Below, piece by piece: positions 1-7,096 of a stretch of DNA of 11,552 bases. Position 1 is the first letter of the stretch. Each line of letters begins with the position of its first letter. The position numbers and the translations under genes are program-made. Source of the DNA: Beroe ovata. Taxonomy: Eukaryota; Ctenophora; Nuda; Beroida; Beroidae. The notes beneath the pieces were generated by a model. It did no database searches. It saw only the letters and a program-made list of their open reading frames with translations, and was not told the origin of the DNA. The stretch covers positions 325,385 through 336,936 of the forward strand of contig CAMPET010000009.1 in NCBI GenBank assembly GCA_946803715.1. Reading direction: 5' to 3'.

Positions 1-16
1 GTGTGTGTCTCTGTGT

Positions 17-60
<44 letters not shown>

Positions 61-117
61 GTGTGTGTGTGTCTGTGTGTCTGTGTGTGTGTCTCTGTGT
101 GTCTGTGTGTGTCTCTG
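1..117. repeat. (GT)n microsatellite with GTCT interruptions
   Basis: An almost pure GT/TG run opens the window and decays into GTCTCTGT variants before ending near 117. It is cut by the window edge, so its full length is unknown. Confidence 0.95.
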
Positions 118-793
118 TGAGCTGGGATGAACTAGATATGCTATATTTTTGTTCGCCAATCAGTTGATTGTACACATCTGATAATCGCCACTCATGATAC
201 CGATGAAATGGATCCGCAGTGCTCCCTATGATTGTGATGATTATTAACCAGTGTATGTGTGTATGTGTGTGTATGTGTGTCTGTGTGTGGTTGGTTTAAT
301 CAGATGATGAAAATTTTCTGATTAAGAATCACACAGCTCCGCAACGAGATAATGCCGTTGTGTCAATTCGACACGTATCCTCTCTCTCTCACTCTCACTC
401 TCTCTCTGTGTGTGTGTGTGTGTGTGTGTACCTCGCGNTGTGTGTGTGTATGAGTAGCACGTGAATGTCGTGGTAACAAGAGGACAATGATATTGTGGCG
501 ACTCTATTGTTGTTATCTGGTATTGATGCAGACGGACACATAATATCACGCGGAGTATAACACGACTATAATTTATAAGTGCGGACGGCATGGAATAACT
601 ATGTTTCAAGCCTACTCATCATTCTCTATGGCATCTCAAATTGCCATACTCATTGTTTTCAGAATGATGAATGAGACATTCTACATAAATGTTATATCGC
701 ACTCCTCAAAACATGGGAAACATGATTCTTATTTCTTCGATTCTACCACACTCTTACCACACCCTTTAACCACACAATCACATACTGTGCAAG
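118..793. other. Non-coding flank with further microsatellites
   Basis: No exon is supported here. It contains a GTAT/GTGT tract at 251-289, a (CT)n tract at about 379-407 that passes directly into (GT)n at 406-429, an ambiguous base N at 438, and a short (TG)n at 439-449. The N in a GT-rich stretch suggests a collapsed or poorly called repeat. The open frame at 601-966 competes with the better-supported exon frame downstream and has no coding character. If gene 1 extends to the left, this stretch is intron. Confidence 0.6.
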
Positions 794-1851
794 CATGCCA
801 AAAGCGGCCCATCACGAGGACCCAAACTCTAACGAGTCTATTTCAGATTTGTACCATCACCCAAGTTTGCCACGACGCATGTCATTCTACACAACCTCGT
901 ACACGTCTCACGATATGGATAAGACAGCAGCCTCCTCACTTCCCACCTACATATCTCCTCTCCTAAGTGGTGGTGAGTGTGACAGTCTGACGGTGACAGT
1001 TTGACAGTGACCGTTTGACAGCCAGTGACAGTTTGACAGTGACCGTTTGACAACCAGTGACAGTCTGACAGTGACGATTTGACATCTAGAAATAGCTACA
1101 ATGCCAAGCACCTGACAGACAGGCATGAAAGATAGCAAATACACACTGACGTCTGACACATAATATTATACTCAACGCTCCCCCAAGTAACAACTCTCTC
1201 TCTCTCAGAGCATCCTGAACTACCGTCGCCCGATAGTCCGAAACCGCCCTCTCTCCTACAACTTTCCCAACTTATGGAGAAGAGCTCTAAACGTGCGTGG
1301 ATTTCTCTATTACCTCACTCAGTTTTCACGCGCACTTTTTGTAACTCCATTAATTCACGTTATTTACATCCACAGGGAAGTTATTCAAACGCACGACAGC
1401 AGTCGATTTCTCGGTTGATTTCACCGACCCTCCCGCCGCCGCCTCTTCCTCTTCATCCTCCTCCTCGGCCACCGTGAAACCGCACGCCTCCTCCACACGG
1501 CACTCGCCCCCTGGTGGCGCGTCCCGTGACTCACCCAGCGTGAAGTTTGCCGCGCAGCTCTCACTCGATGATTCCAGTCCGGAGCTCCTGAAAACCCCTG
1601 CTCTCACCAAAAGTTCGTTCTCCCTGGATTTGGAACGGCTGGAGAAGAACAAGCCTCCTCCACTGCCGAGATCTGCGTCGGAGGATACACCCGAACAGGT
1701 AGGCTCGGGTAGTCCACGTGAGCCGTACTCGTGTACATCGGTTAATGTGCCGTACTTCACGTTCGATTTCGAGTCCATACCAGAGCCAGAGGAGAGTGTG
1801 TTGAGGCAGCACAGTAGTCCAAGTGATTCGCCCATCGTTATCAACACGTGA
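794..1851 (+). CDS. Gene 1, C-terminal exons of an unrecognised Ser/Pro-rich protein
   Basis: Three exons are read as 794-972 (or 847-972), 1209-1292 and 1376-1851, with a TGA stop at 1849-1851. Donors are GTGAGT at 973 and GTGCGT at 1293; acceptors are CTCTCTCAG ending at 1208 and ATCCACAG ending at 1375. Both introns are phase 1 and rejoin without a stop (G|AG gives Glu, C|GG gives Arg), which is the main support. The first acceptor is uncertain: TATTTCAG ending at 846 is stronger and also phase 1, but the residues before it (HEDPNSNESIS) look coding, so GCAAG ending at 793 is the alternative. The product is Ser/Pro-rich with a basic patch SKRKLFKR, eight consecutive serines (1444-1467), KPPPLPRSASED (possible SH3-ligand and basophilic-kinase site) and an acidic end IPEPEE. 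No folded domain is seen and no family is recognised. The N-terminal part lies left of the window. Confidence 0.7.
973..1208 (+). repeat. Gene 1 intron holding a 32-bp minisatellite
   Basis: Three head-to-tail 32-bp units lie at 994-1025, 1026-1057 and 1058-1089, each starting TGACAGTYTGACAGTGAC, with a partial unit just upstream. Units 1 and 2 are almost identical and unit 3 is diverged. Each unit is itself built from a shorter TTTGACAGTGACC-like period. The array starts about 20 bp after the 5' splice site; the intron ends in a CT-rich polypyrimidine tract. Confidence 0.85.
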
Positions 1852-2541
1852 TCAACACGTGATACCCCGTGTAGATTAGGGTGATGCGACAATATCGTGA
1901 AATTATCTGGACATACTCATAGTTCGGACATAAAGTTGGGATATACTGATATGGGGACAATATTGGGACATAATGAGGTGTAAATAATTAATTATCATGT
2001 GGAAAATTAGTACTCAGATAAATCCTCAGTTAAGCCCAGTTTGTATGTTGATCACACTTAACGCCGTCATTACTTTAAATATAGATTAATTGTTAATTGT
2101 AAGGACAATATGAACAGCTATCAATTTATCATGTGTAAATATTCCTTTCGCGTATCTTGAGATTAATTATACAATTAATTAATTGCTTTTAGTTGACTTG
2201 ATGTTTCTATTTCGCTATTCAAGATACACGCAATATCTATTGTATTAATTAGATATAATATTTATCATTGATTTTAATCTGAAATTTATTAGCTTTTAAT
2301 TCCGTTGATGAACTATCATATTTATTTAAGTTAAATTGCTATCGATAATGATGTATCGTGCGTGCCATCGTGTAATTTTATTTTAAAAAGTTTTAAAATT
2401 GCTGTTAATAAATTTAAATCTATATTGTCAATTTCTGAAAAGTAGAGTTGATACCAATTGCCAAGGTAATCGTTTTTCAATTCATAAGCTTGTTTAGAGT
2501 TAGACGTTCTGCACCATTTGGAGTAGCATTTCTGTAAATGT
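1852..2541. other. 3' flank of gene 1, AT-rich, no gene seen
   Basis: The sequence becomes strongly AT-rich right after the stop codon. The first canonical AATAAA on the + strand is at 2407-2412, more than 550 bp past the stop, so either the 3' UTR is long or an unseen variant signal is used. The minus-strand open frame at 2331-2639 has no ATG at its stated start and its first part is frameshifted in the second copy of the same DNA (near 3840), so it is not called. Confidence 0.5.
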
Positions 2542-2934
2542 AATGCTAGTAGGGTCAAGTCATTAATTGGTCTACTTCTAGGCTCTTTCGTAAACCTTCG
2601 GTTCAGTTTCGTCTTAGGATTCTGGCTCGGTTTGACCAATGCTGATTGAGTACAGATATTCGTTATCAGTATCGCAGTAAGCGGAAGCCTCTTATTTGAC
2701 AGAATTTATAAGATTTGACAGATAAATCGAGCAAATAGTTGACAGATTTCGATTACCCGTTGATTGGTTGTTCATAATCATTGTTGATAGTTGAGTGATT
2801 GATTCGATTTCGAATAATCTCATATGTCATAGTGCTTCAAACTTCAAGTAATAATATTCAGTATTTGTTGGTAAAACTAAAATTAAAAGCAAAAAACAAT
2901 AAGCTTTTCAAATTTTCATAAAGTTAAACTTAAT

Positions 2935-3036
2935 TGTCTGGTGATGCTAGACCATGACCAGTAGACCACTGATGTGTGATGCAAGCCGCGATTGCCGGAT
3001 GTTATCTGTCCACTGTTCCTTACGCAGATATAAGAA
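2935..3036 (+). mobile_element. Left end of a TTGTC-family MITE, fragment in copy 1
   Basis: TTGTCTGGTGATGCTAGACC followed by GATGCAAGCCGCGA matches the left part of the family defined at 3991-4091 and 4411-4532, with an internal expansion GACCAGTAGACC. The same fragment is present in copy 2 from 4300. No right terminus or clean target duplication was found, so it is a remnant or the edge of a larger composite. Confidence 0.55.
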
Positions 3037-3157
3037 TTGTAGGATTTCACCCTACCCTTGCTGGCGGGATTTTATCCCTGGCAATCGGGATTTTATCCCT
3101 GGCAATCGGGGCGGATTGAAAATCGCGTCGCACCGACGGTAGGGTAAAATACTACAA
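3037..3157. mobile_element. MITE, TTGTAGG family, 121 bp, with 9-bp target duplication
   Basis: Terminal inverted repeats are TTGTAGGATTTCACCCTACC and, inverted, TTGTAGTATTTTACCCTACC. It is flanked on both sides by a perfect 9-bp direct repeat ATATAAGAA (3028-3036 and 3158-3166). Internally a 21-bp unit starting CGGGATTTTATCCC is tandemly doubled (3065-3085, 3086-3106); the second family member at 3361-3456 carries it once. No coding capacity. The end sequence and 9-bp duplication link it to the TTGTC elements nearby. Confidence 0.85.
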
Positions 3158-3209
3158 ATATAAGAAGCACTTGCACTGCACTCTGCAGTGGACAGTTGTC
3201 GGGCGATGC

Positions 3210-3350
3210 TTGTCAGATGTTACCTGACCTGTTTCTCGCGCGAGCGCGCGCGCCTTCATCGAAGGCCGAAATTGAAACAGGCCTGTTTCGGCCTTCGATG
3301 AAGGCGCGCGCGCTGCGCGCGAGAAACTGAGGTCAGATAAAATCTGACAA
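3210..3350. mobile_element. Foldback MITE, 141 bp, with 9-bp target duplication
   Basis: Nearly the whole element is one palindrome. The outer arms are TTGTCAGATGTTACCTGACC and, inverted, TTGTCAGATTTTATCTGACC; the arms continue through CTCGCGCG, GCGCGCGCGCC and TTCATCGAAGGCCGAAA to a short loop region near 3277-3284. It is bounded by a perfect 9-bp duplication GGGCGATGC (3201-3209, 3351-3359). The duplicated target is part of the host element, and copy 2 shows that target once and uninterrupted at 4416-4424. Confidence 0.88.
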
Positions 3351-3360
3351 GGGCGATGCC

Positions 3361-3456
3361 TTGTAGGATTTTACCCTACCGTCGGTGCGCGCGATTTTCA
3401 ATCCGCCAGGGCCAGGGATAAAATCCCGCCAGCAAGGGTAGGGTGAAATCCTACAA
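3361..3456. mobile_element. MITE, TTGTAGG family, inverted copy, 96 bp
   Basis: Its reverse complement matches 3037-3157 closely over its length, lacking one 21-bp internal unit. Terminal inverted repeats are TTGTAGGATTTTACCCTACC and, inverted, TTGTAGGATTTCACCCTACC. No clean duplication touches the ends. GGCGATGCC at 3352-3360 resembles GGCGACGCC at 3467-3475 (8 of 9), but 10 extra bases ending GCACAA lie between the terminus and that match. Confidence 0.8.
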
Positions 3457-3577
3457 GGCCGCACAAGGCGACGCCATGCCAGACCGCTGATGCAAGCCCA
3501 AAGCCGCGCCGCGAAGCTCTCAGTTATATTAGCTGTCTGAGAATAAATTTGACGCGCGCGAAATTAAAACCAGAAAC

Positions 3578-3643
3578 GAAATTCTCGACAGGGCCGCGCC
3601 GGGTTTGGCTGTCGACGCGATGATAGCCCCTGTCGAGAATTTC
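3578..3643. repeat. Perfect 16-bp inverted repeat of a MITE internal block
   Basis: GAAATTCTCGACAGGG (3578-3593) and its exact reverse complement (3628-3643) enclose a 34-base spacer. Outside them weaker complementarity continues (AGAATAAATTTG against CAAATTATTCT). The right arm reads, inverted, like the right end of the TTGTC family (GACAGGGGCTATCATCG), so this is two right halves of that family head to head. Confidence 0.8.
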
Positions 3644-3659
3644 ACTGCGCGCGCCGCAA

Positions 3660-3808
3660 ATTATTCTGGCGCAATAATTCTAATGCACGTCCATTAGACA
3701 TTCCTCTCAGTGTGAAAATTTGGTATTTTTGTCCATTGCACACCAGTGGACACAATGGCCACAATTTGGCCACATATTCGGCAAAGTGGATCCATTATGA
3801 GCATTTTN
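3660..3808. other. Unassigned stretch ending in an ambiguous base
   Basis: No gene or element was identified. A small palindromic stretch around ATGGCCACAATTTGGCCACA lies near 3754-3774. The single N at 3808 directly precedes copy 2 of the duplicated segment. Confidence 0.5.
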
Positions 3809-3990
3809 AATGCTAGTAGGGTCAAGTCATTAATTGGTCTAGACTGCCAGGCTCTTTCGTAAACCTTCGGTTCAGTTTGGTCTTAGGCTTCTGGCTCGGT
3901 TTGACCAATGATGATTGAGTACAGATATTCGTTATCAGTATCGCAGTAAGTAGTCTTATTTGACAGAATTTATAAGATTTGACAGATAAA

Positions 3991-4091
3991 TTGTCTGGCG
4001 ATGCTAGACCGCTGATGCAAGCCGCGAGAATAAGTTTGCGCCGCGCGCGCGCAAAACGAAATTCTCGACAGGGTCTATCATCGATCGACAA
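3991..4091 (+). mobile_element. TTGTC-family MITE, 101 bp, with empty site in copy 1
   Basis: Terminal inverted repeats are TTGTCTGGCGATGCTAGACC and, inverted, TTGTCGATCGATGATAGACC (16 of 20 identical). A perfect 9-bp duplication ACAGATAAA flanks it (3982-3990, 4092-4100). The homologous place in copy 1 (2718-2726) has ACAGATAAA once with no insert, which proves a discrete insertion with target duplication. The interior has AGAATAAGTTTGCGCC, an alternating GC tract and GAAATTCTCGACAGGG, shared by other members. No open frame of note. Confidence 0.92.
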
Positions 4092-4299
4092 ACAGATAAA
4101 TCGAGCAAATAGTTGACAGATTTCGATTACCCGTTGATTGGTTGTTCATAATCATTGTTGATAGTTGAGTGATTGGTTCGATTTCGAATAATCTCATAGT
4201 GCTTCAAAGTTCAAGTAATAATATTCAGTATTTGTTGGTAAAACTAAAATTAAAAGCAAAAGCAATAAGCTTTTCAAATTTTCTTAAAGTTAAACTAAA

Positions 4300-4410
4300 T
4301 TGTCTGGTGATGCTAGACCAGTAGACCACCGATGTGTGATGCAAGCCGCGATTGCAATTGCCGGATGTTATCTGTCCACTGTTTCTTACGCGCTGCAGTG
4401 CAGTGGGCAG
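4300..4410 (+). mobile_element. Left end of a TTGTC-family MITE, fragment in copy 2
   Basis: TTGTCTGGTGATGCTAGACC, the copy-2 partner of the fragment at 2935. It continues into GATGCAAGCCGCGATTGC, then CCGGATGTTATCTGTCCACTG. An inverted end of the same family lies at 4648-4667, so a larger inverted composite is possible but not shown. Confidence 0.5.
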
Positions 4411-4532
4411 TTGTCGGGCGATGCTAGACCACTGATGCAAGCCGCGAAACTGAGAATAAGTTTGCGCCGCGCGCGCGCGCGAAACAAAATTCTCGACCGG
4501 GTCTATATATACCATCGATCGACAACATACAA
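4411..4532 (+). mobile_element. TTGTC-family MITE, 122 bp, with 9-bp target duplication
   Basis: It starts TTGTCGGGCGATGCTAGACC. The perfect 9-bp direct repeat AGTGGGCAG lies at 4402-4410 and 4533-4541. The family right end ATCGATCGACAA stops at 4525, seven bases (CATACAA) short of the duplication, so the element seems to end at a secondary ACAA. The interior has a (CG)n tract and AAAATTCTCGACCGGGTC. The matching insertion in copy 1 (3196) sits in the same target, so it entered before the segment was duplicated. Confidence 0.85.
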
Positions 4533-4576
4533 AGTGGGCAGAAAGCGCGCGCTCCTTTGTATGACATTTTAAATCA

Positions 4577-4667
4577 TTGTCGATCAATGGACAATTTCGT
4601 TTTGCACGCGCGCGGCGCAAACTAATTCTCAGCGGTCGCGGTTTAGCGGTTTAGCATCGCCAGACAA
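4577..4667 (-). mobile_element. TTGTC-family MITE, reverse orientation, 91 bp
   Basis: Read on the minus strand it begins TTGTCTGGCGATGCTAAACC and contains AGAATTAGTTTGCGCC and a CG-rich core, as in the forward copies. The + strand left end is TTGTCGATCAATGGACAATT. Flanks are TTTAAATCA (4568-4576) and TTTATATCA (4668-4676), a 9-bp target duplication with one mismatch. Confidence 0.82.
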
Positions 4668-4734
4668 TTTATATCACAGAGTTATATTGTGGAATAAACA
4701 AGGGCGCGCAACGTGTTCATGTGCACGTGCATAT

Positions 4735-4793
4735 TGCAAAATAAAATTCTTGGCAGGGTCTATCATTGCATCCAGCATCGATCCGATCAACAA
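4735..4793 (+). mobile_element. Right-half remnant of a TTGTC-family MITE
   Basis: AAAATTCTTGGCAGGGTCTA followed by TCATTGCATCC and CGATCCGATCAACAA matches the right half of the family. No matching left end or target duplication was found, so it is a truncated copy. Confidence 0.5.
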
Positions 4794-4873
4794 GCAATGA
4801 TTGCCACAAGTTTTAAGCAGTCCGTCGTGTAGTCCGTGAATAAATCCCATTCCCAAATCTTGATAATCATTGT

Positions 4874-4997
4874 TTGTCGGGCGATGCTAGAACATTGATG
4901 CAAGCAGCAAAATTGAAACGAAATTCTCGACAGGGTTGATCATCGATCAACAAATCATCAATCTACAAATCATCAATTGGACGACCGTGGATCGACG
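4874..4997 (+). mobile_element. TTGTC-family MITE, about 124 bp, with 8-9 bp target duplication
   Basis: It begins TTGTCGGGCGATGCTAGA and contains GAAATTCTCGACAGGG. The direct repeat AATCATTGT occurs at 4865-4873 and 4998-5006. The terminus GGATCGACG(A) is a mutated family end; sharing one A with the duplication makes it 8 or 9 bp. A normal-looking end ATCAACAA occurs earlier, at 4953, followed by a locally repeated ACAAATCATCAAT, so the last 44 bp look like an extension. Confidence 0.72.
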
Positions 4998-5001
4998 AAT
5001 C

Positions 5002-5045
5002 ATTGTGATATTTGCCATGTTATATTGTGATATTTGCCATGTTAA
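5002..5045. repeat. 22-bp tandem duplication
   Basis: ATTGTGATATTTGCCATGTT plus two bases occurs twice head to tail (5002-5023, 5024-5045). The first copy includes most of the right target duplication of the preceding element. Confidence 0.85.
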
Positions 5046-5265
5046 ACTTAAATATCTAATACATTTTCTTTGTATTAATCATTGTGATATTGTAACTTAT
5101 ATTGTAAAAGTGGTTATGTAATTTGTTCTATTTAATCTTTATATGTTATGGCTATGAACTTATCAGTCGGGATATTATTAATTTATTTATTCAATTAGGA
5201 CATAAATTGTAACATAAATTCTCTAAATATCCTAGCTAGAAAGAAGTTTGCTTCATCTCCTAATA
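5046..5265. other. AT-rich region upstream of gene 2, possible promoter and 5' UTR
   Basis: No coding exon or element was recognised. The DNA is AT-rich. TTTATATG near 5137 is TATA-like but of little weight. If gene 2 starts at 5266 its promoter should lie here or inside the repeat nest to the left. Confidence 0.3.
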
Positions 5266-7064
5266 ATGGCACAGGTGCTTGCATATTTTTTCTTTTTGAT
5301 GAACAGTTACTCATAAGATAAAATGCTTCATTGAAATAAGTTGTCAATGTTTCAATTGACAGTGAATTGAAAGTTATTTATTTCAGGATCCTAGTAGACC
5401 CTTAGGACTATTGCCTCCACCTCCATTACTACCAAATGATATGTTGCCTATGCCTGGTGGCAGTTCTCACATGGTACCAGTAGTATCAGCTCCATCTTAC
5501 CCCCCACCACTCCCACCACCCCCAATGCAACCAGCGATGTACCAGTTTCAACCATCAGGTGTCTGAATACAGTGCAATATTGGAGACATCCTCTGATAGC
5601 ATCTCTTTACATCGTAGAATTTCATGAAAGATTGTACTTAGGGAACATTTGTTCTGGATGAGCTGACATATGGTCAATGCTCTGCCATATAGACAATTGT
5701 TGATAAAGCCAAGTATCCTGTGGTTGGAAGGGACATTCTGTTATCTTTTATGAGATTTCAGTATAAGGATGATTGCTTATGTAATTGCATTCTACTCTTT
5801 GATTCAATGTTGATGTCCAATTCATACTCTTATCGTATAAAATATGATTAGATATGCTATAGATATTCCTTTAGTGGGTGGCCTTGTTAACAGTCTAAAA
5901 GATTGACTAAGTGCTCTCCCTCTGCACAACATAGAAGGTCCTTTTCAACGAACAGAATATATTTTATGTTCATTGAAATCGTGCTGTGAAAATATAATTC
6001 AAGTCAAAAGAGTTGTCAATAACTAATTCAATTTTTAATTTAACTTTTCTTAAATAATTGATATCCTAACTTTATTGATGTTTCAGAAGGACCTTTCTTT
6101 TCTGAAATATATCTTTTCATGAAGTAGTTGATTTAATTGTTATTTCAATGAAGTGCTTCAAAAAGATTTTTTGATCTAAACACAAAGGGTGTTGCTAATT
6201 GCAGTTTCAAGCATGGAATGTTTTAGGGTTTTGTCTGTAAGCCAATAATTTTTTTCTATTAATATTATTAAAAGTACGTATAGCTAGGTTGGGGTAGGGT
6301 TTTCCTTTTGGTGCCCTTTCGTGATATGTTTTCTTAAGAATTGGACATCAACATGGCTTATGTTAGGGCTCTGTGACACAATATCCTCATTAGAAACCCT
6401 GGATTTGAACAAATAAACAGAATAACCACCATAAAATACAACCCTGCAAAATTTTTGTGGATATTGTGTGCCTTGGCATAACTGTTTGACATAAGTTTCA
6501 CACCATTTCCAACGCTATCAACTTTCAGGCTACATAAATCCTTATCAACCAAGTGTACAAGGTAATACAAACTCGATGCAAAGGCTCATGAGGCAGTGAT
6601 ATGTGCCAGGATATGAAATGTAATTTGTCGTGGTGGTTGTGTGCGTTTTCCAATAGTTGCATTCAGGAGCCGCCCCAGCAAGCTACAATCCTACAATCCA
6701 GCCAGCCCAATTCACACAGTACCAACCAACGCCCGTAGTAAGCCAGACAGGTGCGATGGGACATGCCATGTTTGCTGCAGCTTCACAAATGATGTTCGGT
6801 TAGTTTTCCACTATCACATCATCCCCGTTCACCAACAGTACATGACATCTGTGTGTTAACGTGGCAAACAAACTATGATCGCATTGTGTCCCACACCCAC
6901 AGGTTCCATGTTTGATCAGATGAAGACAGCAAAACAACGTCGAAGACAACGCCGGAGTTCATCTTCTCCCAAACGTAGGACTAGGTCCAGATCCGAGAGT
7001 CCAGGGAGAAACAGGCGACAAGGGAAGAGACGGCGAAACAGGTACATGTGTGTGTGTGTGTCTT

Positions 7065-7096
<32 letters not shown>

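Larger units (their letters stand above)
2542..3209. repeat. Duplicated segment, copy 1
   Basis: This segment begins AATGCTAGTAGGGTCAAGTC and matches copy 2 (3809-4424) closely through the AATTGTCTGGTGATGC boundary near 2935, the TTATCTGTCCACTG stretch and the outer element start TTGTCGGGCGATGC. Differences are small substitutions and indels plus lineage-specific element insertions: copy 1 alone carries the elements at 3037-3157 and 3210-3350, copy 2 alone carries 3991-4091. No coding capacity is conserved between the copies. Confidence 0.85.
3196..3643 (+). mobile_element. TTGTC-family MITE disrupted by nested insertions
   Basis: An outer element starts TTGTCGGGCGATGC at 3196, immediately after AGTGGACAG. 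It is the counterpart of the intact element at 4411-4532, which sits after AGTGGGCAG in copy 2. Here it is split 14 bp in by the foldback element 3210-3350 and then by 3361-3456. It resumes as CAGACCGCTGATGCAAGCC near 3481 and shows the family's GAAATTCTCGACAGGG block at 3578-3593. The right end is rearranged: the same block recurs inverted at 3628-3643. The exact right boundary is not clear. Confidence 0.6.
3809..4424. repeat. Duplicated segment, copy 2
   Basis: This is the direct repeat of 2542-3209. The match starts at the base after the ambiguous N at 3808, so the junction may be an assembly join rather than a natural boundary. Copy 2 preserves the uninterrupted target of one element found in copy 1 (GGGCGATGC at 4416-4424) and is itself interrupted by the element at 3991-4091. 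Confidence 0.85.

Noticed and set aside
1350-1892. 180-residue minus-strand open frame
   Set aside because: It is the antisense of the gene 1 terminal exon, with Ser/Glu-rich runs that mirror the coding strand; the + strand frame continues correctly across two introns.
2331-2639. Minus-strand 102-residue open frame resembling a small basic protein
   Set aside because: No ATG at its start, and the part shared with the second copy (3822-3960) is frameshifted by small indels, so the frame is not preserved.
3028-3456. CRISPR-like array of repeated short units
   Set aside because: The repeats are inverted, carry target duplications and have no regular spacers; they are transposons.
3822-4091. 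Minus-strand open frame across copy 2
   Set aside because: It runs through a MITE and its target duplication; it exists only because of the insertion.
4145-4190. tRNA-like A and B box words (TAGTTGAGTGA then GGTTCGATTTC), suggesting a SINE
   Set aside because: The two words are only a few bases apart, far closer than in a Pol III promoter; copy 1 lacks the B-box match, and no tRNA fold or poly-A tail is seen.
4225-4620. Overlapping open frames on both strands
   Set aside because: Both are composed of TTGTC-family elements and (CG)n tracts; there is no coding signal.
2926-5051. TAAACTTAA before 2935 and again at 5043-5051 as the target duplication of a large element
   Set aside because: It is an AT-rich 9-mer that can recur by chance, the copy-2 flank differs (TAAACTAAA), and the proposed right end does not finish in ACAA.
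6359-6570. Minus-strand 70-residue open frame
   Set aside because: It lies in intron 2 and over exon 3 of gene 2, where the + strand splice sites and phase are consistent.
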